A stretch of 64,000 nt of DNA from Thermoplasmatales archaeon E-plasma (GTDB lineage: Archaea; Thermoplasmatota; Thermoplasmata; Thermoplasmatales; Thermoplasmataceae): contig KI542675.1 in assembly GCA_000496135.1 (NCBI GenBank), positions 248,001 through 312,000 on the forward strand. Reading direction: 5' to 3'. Under the pieces are notes generated by a model. The model was not told where the DNA came from, did no database searches, and worked only from the letters and a program-made list of their open reading frames with translations. Below, in pieces: positions 34,683 to 42,767 of this stretch (position 1 is its first letter; each line of letters opens with the position of its first letter). Both the position numbers and the translations under genes were made by a program.

Positions 34683-36335
34683 ATGAGAAACCAATTTTCA
34701 GAGTTATTTTTAAGCAAAGGTCTAAACTATGCCAAAGATGATATGCCTTTGAACAGTGCTCTTCAATTTTTTAAATTTATTCCTGATAGAGACTTAATAA
34801 ATTTGGGAAAATATGTTTCAGAGGAAATGATCGAATCAGCAGATTTCATAGATCATGGATCCAAGCCCAAGCTCCAGACATGGAGCATTTTAGGTAAAAG
34901 AATCGATTATGTAAGGATATCTCCTGACCATGTAAATACTTTAAAAAAACTTCTCGGTTTCGGAGTCGTGAGCAAGAGTTCTTCTGGAGAGTTTCCCTGG
35001 CTTTATCATTTTATTTCCGGATACATAATATCAGATTCTGGCTTATTTTGCACTTTAACCTTAACAGCACAAACTGCTTACGCTATTTCCAAATATGGGG
35101 ATTCTTCTTTAAAGAATCAATATTTTCCATTTTATATTGCAGGTAATGAAGGATGGCTTGGTGCAACATACTATAGTGAGATACAGGGAGGAAGCGATCT
35201 GGGAAGTAACACAACAATCGCAAAGAAAAGTGGAGCTATATGGACCCTACAAGGTTCTGATAAATATTTTGCAAGTGACGCAGGATTAGCAGATGGAGCA
35301 ATTGTAACTGCCAAAGTTAAGGAGGGATATGGTGTAAGAAACATCGGTCTTTTTTTTGTGCCAGCCCTTAATTTAGAGAATAAACCTAATTATGATATTA
35401 GAAGGTTAAAGGAAAAGCTTGGGACCATTGCGGTTCCCACAGGCGAAGTGGAATTCAAAGATACAATAGCCTTCCCTCTAGGGGATCTGAATAAGGGAAT
35501 ATATTATGCCATGGAGGTTCTTACAATTTCAAGAATAGATGATGCGCTTGCGGCATGCGGGATTGCCAGAAAGGCGCTGTGGGAAGCATATCTGTATGCA
35601 AACGAGAGAACTTCATTCGGTAAAAAAATTATAGAACATCCTCTCCTTAGACGTGATTTTATTGAGCTTGAATCTGAACTGGAGGGATCTCTATTTCTAT
35701 CTATATTTGCAGCAAAGAAATTTTCAGATTCATGTGATGAGAAACCACCATACACAGATAAGTATAATCTGGCAAGATTGCTATCGCATCTATCAAAGAA
35801 CATAGCAGCAGAAACTTCTACAGCGATAACGAGGTACGCAATGGAAATATTTGGCGGTATAGGATTCTTTGAGGAATTCCCTATCGCCAAATTTCACAGA
35901 GACGCCATTGTTACCTCTATTTGGGAAGGAACCAGCAATATACAGGCTCTAGATATGCTTGAGGCAATATTGAAAAAGAAGATACATATTTCATTGTATC
36001 AGGTTCTGAATGATCTATTGGAAAATATTGATGATGAGAAAACAAGGGAAAGAGTGAGAGAATCTGTTGAAGACATGAAGAAAGAGGTGAATCTACTACT
36101 TTCACAAAGTAATGTGGAGCTTTATTCCAAGGACATTTTGAATATGATGGGTCATATGGTTGCCTCAACACTGATGTTTTGTATATCTTATTCAACTGAT
36201 AATCAAGGGGATAGGCAAAGTCTTTTGAATATGGCTGAGGTTTATTACCTGAGAAATGTTCTGAAGAAAGGTAAATTACCTGAAGAGCTCATATCTAATG
36301 CTGATTTTTTGAAATGGATGGAGAGGGGTAATTAA
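34683..36335 (+). CDS. Acyl-CoA dehydrogenase, long form
   Basis: A 550-aa member of the acyl-CoA dehydrogenase superfamily, longer than the usual 380-400. An N-terminal extension of about 90 residues precedes the core; the FAD-site stretch is YYSEIQGGSDLGSN near 160, the helical part is RTSFGKKIIEHP near 320, and the catalytic-type glutamate is E415 in IWEGTSN. A 120-residue C-terminal helical region follows, as in AidB/ACAD11-like forms. The message appears leaderless. It is a monocistronic gene, and its substrate may be long or branched chains, which cannot be decided here. Confidence 0.88.
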   Translation: MRNQFSELFLSKGLNYAKDDMPLNSALQFFKFIPDRDLINLGKYVSEEMIESADFIDHGSKPKLQTWSILGKRIDYVRISPDHVNTLKKLLGFGVVSKSSSGEFPWLYHFISGYIISDSGLFCTLTLTAQTAYAISKYGDSSLKNQYFPFYIAGNEGWLGATYYSEIQGGSDLGSNTTIAKKSGAIWTLQGSDKYFASDAGLADGAIVTAKVKEGYGVRNIGLFFVPALNLENKPNYDIRRLKEKLGTIAVPTGEVEFKDTIAFPLGDLNKGIYYAMEVLTISRIDDALAACGIARKALWEAYLYANERTSFGKKIIEHPLLRRDFIELESELEGSLFLSIFAAKKFSDSCDEKPPYTDKYNLARLLSHLSKNIAAETSTAITRYAMEIFGGIGFFEEFPIAKFHRDAIVTSIWEGTSNIQALDMLEAILKKKIHISLYQVLNDLLENIDDEKTRERVRESVEDMKKEVNLLLSQSNVELYSKDILNMMGHMVASTLMFCISYSTDNQGDRQSLLNMAEVYYLRNVLKKGKLPEELISNADFLKWMERGN

Positions 36336-36375
36336 ATGTTGCAAATCATTTCATTTTAACAATAAGATGTTTCAT

Positions 36376-37641
36376 TCATTTAGGTTTTATTATTCCACCT
36401 GAAGGGATTCCAGGGTCCTTTTGCCGGAATATAATCGAGTATATTCCAAGACCACTGTTGGTTCTCTTGTTTGGTTCTTTGATTCTCAGGAAAAGGAGCG
36501 ATGAAAGAAATCTTCCCGCGAACACTATGACATATGAAAAAATGAGTGCTTCACGAAGTGGATATAAGGTAATGAAAAAACTTAGCATGTATCCACCGAT
36601 AAGAGCACCAACAAAGTATATCCCGCCATTTATCCCATTGATCAGTGACATATATTCCGCCTTCTGGTTTACCGGTACAATATCCATCATATAAGATACC
36701 ATAACAGTGCTTTGAATAGCTCCAACAAAACCACTGTATACCTCGAGAAGAAGAAACTCCCTAAAATTTATAAAAAAGGCATACATAATTGGTATAAGAC
36801 AAAGCATAACCCTGTTGAGAAATATGAGTGGCACCCGGTCAATCCTATCAACAAGCCTTCCTAAAACAAATTGCCCTGCAATGCTGGAGAGAAGAGAAAC
36901 CACAGTCAGGAGGCCGATAGTTGCAAGTGAAAAATTCATAATTGAAACAACTGTGATGGGAAACATTGGCCATGCCATTGACCAGAACAGAGATTGAACA
37001 TTTGTGGCTGTAAAATATCTGTAGAATATAGAATTTTTCTTCATTTCGCGGAATGTATTTCTAATTTTAGACGAAATTTTAGGTGCTGATTTTACCTCAT
37101 TGAATTTGTATGCGATAATTGCGGACGCAACATATGATGCAGATGCTGCTGCGAAGGGAATGAGAATATCTGAAGAGACATCGCCGCTAAAAAATATTAT
37201 CATAACCAGAACTGCAATGATCGTGCCAATTGAGGCTATATTATTTATTCTGGATAGAAAATGGCCTCTGCCTTGAGAGGAAATATTGTCCGCGATTAGA
37301 GAATACCAGTTAATAGCTATCATAGCCCCAAACAGTGATAAAAGGGCATAAGTGAGAATAAGAACAACAGGAGATGTGATAAACGCCATGTATAACCACA
37401 AAATTGCACTGGCAATGCTGGCTATTATGATGAATGGTGCTCTCTTTCCTACCCTGTCGCTAAGCCTTCCCCAGATAAGTTGACCTGAATTGCTTATGGC
37501 ATTGGATGTAGATTGCAACCACCCCATATCCACAGCAGTTGCACCTATGAAAACACCATACACACCTACAAAAGTTGCAGCTGCTGAAGCCCCCGCGGCT
37601 ATGATAAATGAACGCAGAGCCATAAGAACTTCGTTTTTCAT
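36376..37641 (-). CDS. Major facilitator superfamily transporter
   Basis: A 421-aa, 12-helix MFS protein. The loop 2-3 motif is GRLSDRVGKRAPFI (about residues 58-71) with the second-half copy GRLVDRIDRVP. It resembles the branch of MFS proteins containing xylose/oligosaccharide-like carriers more than the drug exporters. Substrate unknown. It lies 85 bp from the MMPL gene on the same strand, downstream of it, so they may share a transcript. It is convergent with acyl-CoA dehydrogenase. Confidence 0.86.
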   Translation of the reverse strand: MKNEVLMALRSFIIAAGASAAATFVGVYGVFIGATAVDMGWLQSTSNAISNSGQLIWGRLSDRVGKRAPFIIIASIASAILWLYMAFITSPVVLILTYALLSLFGAMIAINWYSLIADNISSQGRGHFLSRINNIASIGTIIAVLVMIIFFSGDVSSDILIPFAAASASYVASAIIAYKFNEVKSAPKISSKIRNTFREMKKNSIFYRYFTATNVQSLFWSMAWPMFPITVVSIMNFSLATIGLLTVVSLLSSIAGQFVLGRLVDRIDRVPLIFLNRVMLCLIPIMYAFFINFREFLLLEVYSGFVGAIQSTVMVSYMMDIVPVNQKAEYMSLINGINGGIYFVGALIGGYMLSFFITLYPLREALIFSYVIVFAGRFLSSLLFLRIKEPNKRTNSGLGIYSIIFRQKDPGIPSGGIIKPK

Positions 37642-37726
37642 TTAATCAGATTTTGCCAGTATGTTGAAGAGGAAATTAAATTTTATCTCTGAAATTCCCA
37701 TTCACACACTTCCTAAAACAAATCCC

Positions 37727-40357
37727 CTAAATCTTTTCAACTTTGAAAAATCTTTCAAAAATACTCAGCATTGAGGGGAAATAGAATGTTCTGATGATGA
37801 ATGTATCAATAAGCAGTGAAATAACAAAGGAAAGCCCCAGTTCCTCAAGGAATGAAATTGGAATGAAAGCCAGTGAGCCCAACGAAATGGAAAGTATAAG
37901 ACCAAGTGAAGTAACAACTTTCCCCGAGCCGACCATTCCTATTTTTACACCGTCATCGTGACTTCTATTCCTTGATTCCTCCCTTATCCTAGAAATTAAA
38001 AAGACTGTATAGTCATTCCCAATTGAGAAAAGAATTATAAAGAGAATTATGGGTATGAGATATATCAAAGCTTCATGTAATATGAAATTAGAAATAACCC
38101 ATAAGATGAAAGTGCTCCAGGAAACACTGAAAAACACTCCAGATAGTGATATTATTGGGTATCTTAACTTTCTGAATGAGATGAATAGGATGACAAAAAT
38201 CGCTGAAACTATCAATATTTCGAGTTCTCCATATACAACTGAATTTTGATTCTTTTCATCAATAATAGTTGAAGTTAAACCACCAACAATAAGAGTGCGA
38301 TTATCTCTTAGACTTTGAACTAAATTTATTGCATTAGTGGAATAAGGGTCATAGCTGGTAAAAATAGTATAATAAACATATTTTCCATTATCAATTATAT
38401 ATTGCGAATTAGTGGAAGAGATAACCATGGCGGTGCCGTTTGAATAAGGACCTATTACCTCACTAATTCCGTTCGTAGATAAGAAAGTTCCAGTCAGATG
38501 CATAAGATCAGTATTTCCCAATTTATTCAGGTTTCCATCAACATAGAAGGAAGAGGTTGGAACTATAACAATTACCGGATAGATTTGACTTGCCCCAAAA
38601 TTAGAATTTATTGAATTGATGGCCTTTACAGATGATATAGACGAAGGAAGCCCTGTCTCAAAGTTGTATGTTGTTGGAACATTAAGGAAGAAATATCCGG
38701 CCGGAACACCAAGAAGTATTATTACAAGAGCAACAAGGAACTTATGTTTAATTGAAAAATTACTTGTTTTATAAAATAGAGAGTTTTCTCTATAACTCTT
38801 CTCATATGGCACCATTCCCTTCTTCATTATGAGATTCTTCCTGAAGACATACATTATGGATGAAAGGAGTGTTGTCATAAGGAGAACTGTAAATATTATG
38901 GACATCATCAATACGAAACCCCACGATTTAAATTGAGGCAATAAGGAAAACATTCCAAGGGTGGCAGCAACGGTTATTCCACTAATGACAATGGATTTTC
39001 CTGCCCTTTCTATGGCCAATTCCATAGCAGTAGTTTCATCCTTTCCCTCCCTCAGTTCCTGCCTGTATCTGGCAATCATAAAAACCAGATAGTCCGTAGA
39101 AATGCCTAATATAACTGCGGTTAAGGTATATGTTACAACGTAGTCTACATGCCCTATTAAGAAACCTGTTATGAATATGGAGGTGTATCCCAGTAATGTT
39201 GCTATACCCACGAAGAAAATAGAAAGAATAGCAGCTCTGTATGATACAAGAGTGATAAATACAGCAATTATGAGGAATATGAAAATGAGACCAAATGCGG
39301 CCCCTGAGGATGAAGTTAGTTGAGAAGTCTGGTAAGATATGGCTCCGTTTCCTGTTATGGAAGCCGTCGAGCCGAAATATTCATTAGAGATTGAAACTAT
39401 GGACTTATAATCAACTTCTGACGGAGAAGAGCCATTTTTATATTCAAAACCTGATTTAACATTAAATCCTATTGTTATGAGAAATATCTTATGATTGGGG
39501 CTTACCAGTCCTGAAATTAATTCATATGGTGAATTAAGCAGATCAAAGTGTTCAACATAACCGACACCGGGATTGTAAAAATTAACTTCAGAATATATCA
39601 TTTCCCATGTCAAGGAATATCCTTTCCCAGCGAGATAAAATGATTCAGTTTCAGTCAGGACAATAGATTCCTGGAAGTTTGTAATATTCTCATTTTTGAG
39701 GATATAATCTGTATATGGATTCTGAATAAAATAGCTGTTGGAGGAGGCAGAGTGATTAACTGCCTTTAGTATGTTTGAAAGAGGCGAAATATTGTAGTTA
39801 TATGAATTATTGAGGTAATAGCTGAAATTCTGTTCAAAAATGGATCCATTGAAACCAGCTTTCAACTCAGATGTCCAGATAGTTGATGAGGAAAACCCTG
39901 TTTGTCCCCATAATTTATAAAATAAAGCAGGAAACAAAAATAATTTTTGGGAAGTGGAATTTATTTCATTATAATTATTCTTTATCAGAGGTGTAAAAGA
40001 TGAATAAACTCTGTTTATGTAGCCGGCATATTGAGAAAACGGGGAGACAGAAGAACTGTAATTCAGAAGATTTGAATGTGAAAGTTTTGATTGAAACGCA
40101 AGAACATTTGTTGCCATTGTGAAATTATCAAAAGGATTTCCAGTAACAACTACGGTTAACGATTCATTCAGGGAACTGACATTTTCCATTATGCAGGCAG
40201 CTTCACCAGATTCTGTACCGGAGCCGGAAACGTTTGAATTTCTATAATCCACGTAATGACCATAGTTCAGGAAAGCAGGTATTGACAGAAGGAAAACAGC
40301 AATCCATATCAACGCAATGATCTTAGGATACTTAACAGGAACTTTGGATAATTTCAC
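37727..40357 (-). CDS. MMPL/RND-family membrane transporter
   Basis: An 876-aa protein with 12 helices in two repeats, each with a large Asn/Ser-rich external loop after the first helix. Helix 4-type motifs VILGISTDYLVFMIARYRQE and SIGNDYTVFLISRIREES carry the D-Y residues that serve as the proton relay in MmpL/RND pumps. Such proteins export lipids, glycolipids or drugs. The start is GTG; a TATA-like AATTAAAATT is about 24 nt upstream. A double-HTH regulator gene sits immediately divergent, 119 bp away, and is a candidate regulator. Substrate unknown. Confidence 0.88.
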   Translation of the reverse strand: MKLSKVPVKYPKIIALIWIAVFLLSIPAFLNYGHYVDYRNSNVSGSGTESGEAACIMENVSSLNESLTVVVTGNPFDNFTMATNVLAFQSKLSHSNLLNYSSSVSPFSQYAGYINRVYSSFTPLIKNNYNEINSTSQKLFLFPALFYKLWGQTGFSSSTIWTSELKAGFNGSIFEQNFSYYLNNSYNYNISPLSNILKAVNHSASSNSYFIQNPYTDYILKNENITNFQESIVLTETESFYLAGKGYSLTWEMIYSEVNFYNPGVGYVEHFDLLNSPYELISGLVSPNHKIFLITIGFNVKSGFEYKNGSSPSEVDYKSIVSISNEYFGSTASITGNGAISYQTSQLTSSSGAAFGLIFIFLIIAVFITLVSYRAAILSIFFVGIATLLGYTSIFITGFLIGHVDYVVTYTLTAVILGISTDYLVFMIARYRQELREGKDETTAMELAIERAGKSIVISGITVAATLGMFSLLPQFKSWGFVLMMSIIFTVLLMTTLLSSIMYVFRKNLIMKKGMVPYEKSYRENSLFYKTSNFSIKHKFLVALVIILLGVPAGYFFLNVPTTYNFETGLPSSISSVKAINSINSNFGASQIYPVIVIVPTSSFYVDGNLNKLGNTDLMHLTGTFLSTNGISEVIGPYSNGTAMVISSTNSQYIIDNGKYVYYTIFTSYDPYSTNAINLVQSLRDNRTLIVGGLTSTIIDEKNQNSVVYGELEILIVSAIFVILFISFRKLRYPIISLSGVFFSVSWSTFILWVISNFILHEALIYLIPIILFIILFSIGNDYTVFLISRIREESRNRSHDDGVKIGMVGSGKVVTSLGLILSISLGSLAFIPISFLEELGLSFVISLLIDTFIIRTFYFPSMLSIFERFFKVEKI

Positions 40358-40476
40358 AAGGTTCGATAAATTTTAATTAATAAATTATTTGTAAAAAAAA
40401 ATTTTATGAAATGTTTTTGAGATTCATAACTTTTGAAAACTGGAAACTTTATGTATAGCAATGGGTTAAGAAGCGA
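40358..40476. promoter_or_regulatory. Divergent promoter region, MMPL and Lrp-like gene
   Basis: A 119-bp region holding TTTATGTATA at 40448-40457 (25 nt before the regulator ATG) and, on the other strand, the MMPL TATA-like stretch. An AT-rich segment with the palindrome TTAATTAA (40373-40380) lies at the MMPL promoter and could be an operator. Motif match only. Confidence 0.4.
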
Positions 40477-41256
40477 ATGGATCTGGTTGATAAGAGAATT
40501 CTGTTTGCCCTTCTAAAAGACGCAAGGACTCCACAGAGACAAATTGCCAGTAGAATAGGAATTTCTGCGCAGACCCTTAATTACAGAATGGGAAAAATGC
40601 TGGATGATGGAATTATTAAAAATTTCATTGTTATGGAGTCACCTTTTTTGACGGGAAAGGTAGAGGGATTCGCAGCATTTGTCTCTGAAAGAGAAAACAG
40701 TGGAAGATCCAGAGCTAAAATCAAATGTCTTGAAAAGATTACCCTTTATGGGTTTGAAGGTGAGAATGAGGCTGAAATAAATAATCAGATATCAAAGGCT
40801 GCAGAAGAACTTGGCAATCCAGTGATGAGATATTTTCCAAAGTCTATTTCCTACAATCAAAATTCCAGGGCTATTGATCGCGAAATAATTAACCAGCTTA
40901 GAAAAGACCCAAGGGCAAACCTTTCAGACATAGCAAAGGGCATTGATGCCCCATTGATGAGAGTAAAGTGGCGCTACAATATTATGAAGAAGAATAATCT
41001 TCTTAACGTTACCGTTAAGGTTGACCTTTCAAAGACGGACGTTGTTCTTTTTAGTATCTTTTCCGGGAACAAAGAAAATATCAGAAAAGCACTTCTTGAA
41101 AGTACCATATTCTCAATCACTGATTCGAATTATGGGGTATTCATATGTTTTTCAGAGAATATGGTAAATGCAAAAGAGATGATAAATAAGGTAAGAAGTA
41201 TGGAAGAAAAATCTGAAGTGATGGTAATTTATGACTACGACTTCTTTTCCGGGTGA
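40477..41256 (+). CDS. Lrp/AsnC-type regulator with two HTH domains
   Basis: A 259-aa protein with two Lrp-style helix-turn-helix units: residues about 3-48 (DKRILFALLKDARTPQ, then ASRIGISAQTLNYRM) and 131-178 (AIDREIINQLRKDPRANL, then SDIAKGIDAPLMRVK). No clear RAM ligand domain of the usual AsnC type is seen; each HTH is followed by a short alpha/beta segment of about 70-80 residues. This duplicated layout is known in some archaeal regulators. The leaderless start is supported by a TATA box 25 nt upstream. It sits between the MMPL pump (divergent) and an MFS exporter (convergent, 22-bp overlap). Confidence 0.85.
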   Translation: MDLVDKRILFALLKDARTPQRQIASRIGISAQTLNYRMGKMLDDGIIKNFIVMESPFLTGKVEGFAAFVSERENSGRSRAKIKCLEKITLYGFEGENEAEINNQISKAAEELGNPVMRYFPKSISYNQNSRAIDREIINQLRKDPRANLSDIAKGIDAPLMRVKWRYNIMKKNNLLNVTVKVDLSKTDVVLFSIFSGNKENIRKALLESTIFSITDSNYGVFICFSENMVNAKEMINKVRSMEEKSEVMVIYDYDFFSG

Positions 41257-42686
41257 GCACCAGTTATATGAATATCATTTCCTGACCTCATAAATGAACA
41301 AAATCCAGCAGCGAGAAGTATAACCGCAGAAGCTATGAAAGCGTACCTTAAGCCTCCCATGAATGCTATAAACTGGGCAGAATTCAGGGCACCATCCCCA
41401 AGAAATATCTCATATGAAACATACCTTGGAACAGTTAATGAAGCCACAGAGATTGTTATGACAAAGCTTAGAAGCGTTCCTATGTTTGCCAGAGTTCTCT
41501 GTAAACCCGAAGTTGATCCAAATGCTTTTGCCTGCGCAGCAGCCATCACGGCCTTATTGTTAGAGGGCCAGAACATTGAACCTCCAACCCCGGCTATGAG
41601 CGATCCGGTTATAACCTGATAATATGAGGAAGTGCTGTTAAGCTGCGTATATATGATAACTGCCATAATCATTAGAAATATGCCTAAAGTGGCCATGGTT
41701 CTTGATCCAAATCTATCAGTAACCTTTCCCATTTTAGGAGAAAGGAAACTTGCAATTACGTAACCAGGCACCAAAATCAGGGCAGCATAGAGCGGAGAAA
41801 GTCCCCTCACACCCTGTAGATATAATATCAGCAGAAAGACCACCGAAAGGTATCCGGTAGCCTGGAGAAATGTGGCCATCAGAGATAGGCTAAGGTATTT
41901 AGATTTAAATGCTCCCAGGTCAATTATGGGATTTTTACTCTTTGTTTCTATTACAAGGAATGCTACAAATGAAATTATCCCGATTGCAAGATAGGTTAAA
42001 ATAGTGGACTTTCCAGCCCCTGATGCTACATCTACTCCAGAATATGACAGCGAGAATAGCGATATGGCAAGAGCAGCAATTCCAGGAAAATCGAAAACAT
42101 GCTTCACTTTTTTTGAATCTCTGATGTATTTCACGCTAAAAATAAATGCAACGAGACCAATGGGGGCATTTATGAGAAAGATATAGTTCCATGATAGATA
42201 GTAAGTAATCACTCCTCCAAGAACAATTCCAAGAGTTCCTCCTATATTCCAGCCGAGGGTGGTGTATCCAAAGGCCTTTCCCCTGATTTTTGGGTTAAAC
42301 GTGTCAGCAACTATGGCTCCTGAGTTTGCCTGCATCATTGAAGCACCAAAAGCCTGAACACCCCTCATTGAAATAAGTACGGAAATGTTAGGTGAAAGTC
42401 CGCATATAACCGAAGCAACTGTGAACAATGCAATTCCTGCAGAAAATATCCTTCCTCTTCCCAGAGAATCACCAACTGATCCCAATTGTGTAGTAAAAAT
42501 GGCTACTACCATTAAATAAATCAGGATGACCCATATGGAAGAGGAGAAATTTGTCAAAAGAGCTCCATTGATTTTAGGTAAAGCCAGAAGAACAATGGTC
42601 GAATCAACCGCAGACATCATTGTTCCAATGATCAGGACCATCAGTATGATATTCCTGTGAGATGTTTCAGATTCCTGCATTTTCAT
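41235..42686 (-). CDS. MFS exporter, 14-helix DHA2 (EmrB/QacA) type
   Basis: A 483-aa protein with 14 helices. The N-terminal MSAVDSTIVLLALPKI is the signature of the DHA2 drug:H+ antiporter family, and motif A-like GSVGDSLGRGRIFSAG follows between helices 2 and 3. Helix 5 contains GWNIGGTLGIVLGGVIT (motif C type). These features point to export of drugs or toxic metabolites. Its 3' end overlaps the regulator gene by 22 bp on the other strand, so read-through could make mutual antisense. Confidence 0.9.
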   Translation of the reverse strand: MKMQESETSHRNIILMVLIIGTMMSAVDSTIVLLALPKINGALLTNFSSSIWVILIYLMVVAIFTTQLGSVGDSLGRGRIFSAGIALFTVASVICGLSPNISVLISMRGVQAFGASMMQANSGAIVADTFNPKIRGKAFGYTTLGWNIGGTLGIVLGGVITYYLSWNYIFLINAPIGLVAFIFSVKYIRDSKKVKHVFDFPGIAALAISLFSLSYSGVDVASGAGKSTILTYLAIGIISFVAFLVIETKSKNPIIDLGAFKSKYLSLSLMATFLQATGYLSVVFLLILYLQGVRGLSPLYAALILVPGYVIASFLSPKMGKVTDRFGSRTMATLGIFLMIMAVIIYTQLNSTSSYYQVITGSLIAGVGGSMFWPSNNKAVMAAAQAKAFGSTSGLQRTLANIGTLLSFVITISVASLTVPRYVSYEIFLGDGALNSAQFIAFMGGLRYAFIASAVILLAAGFCSFMRSGNDIHITGAHPEKKS

Positions 42687-42767
42687 TAATTTCTATTTCA
42701 TATTTTATTATGATGTCAATTTTGATCAAAATAATTTGTGGAAATTTGGTTTTTGAGACGGTATTTA

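Noticed and set aside
34347-34869. CCAAGCCCA repeated in tRNA-Val and at 34861 in the acyl-CoA dehydrogenase gene, considered as att sites
   Set aside because: Only 9 bp, no integrase beside it and the second copy lies in an intact gene.
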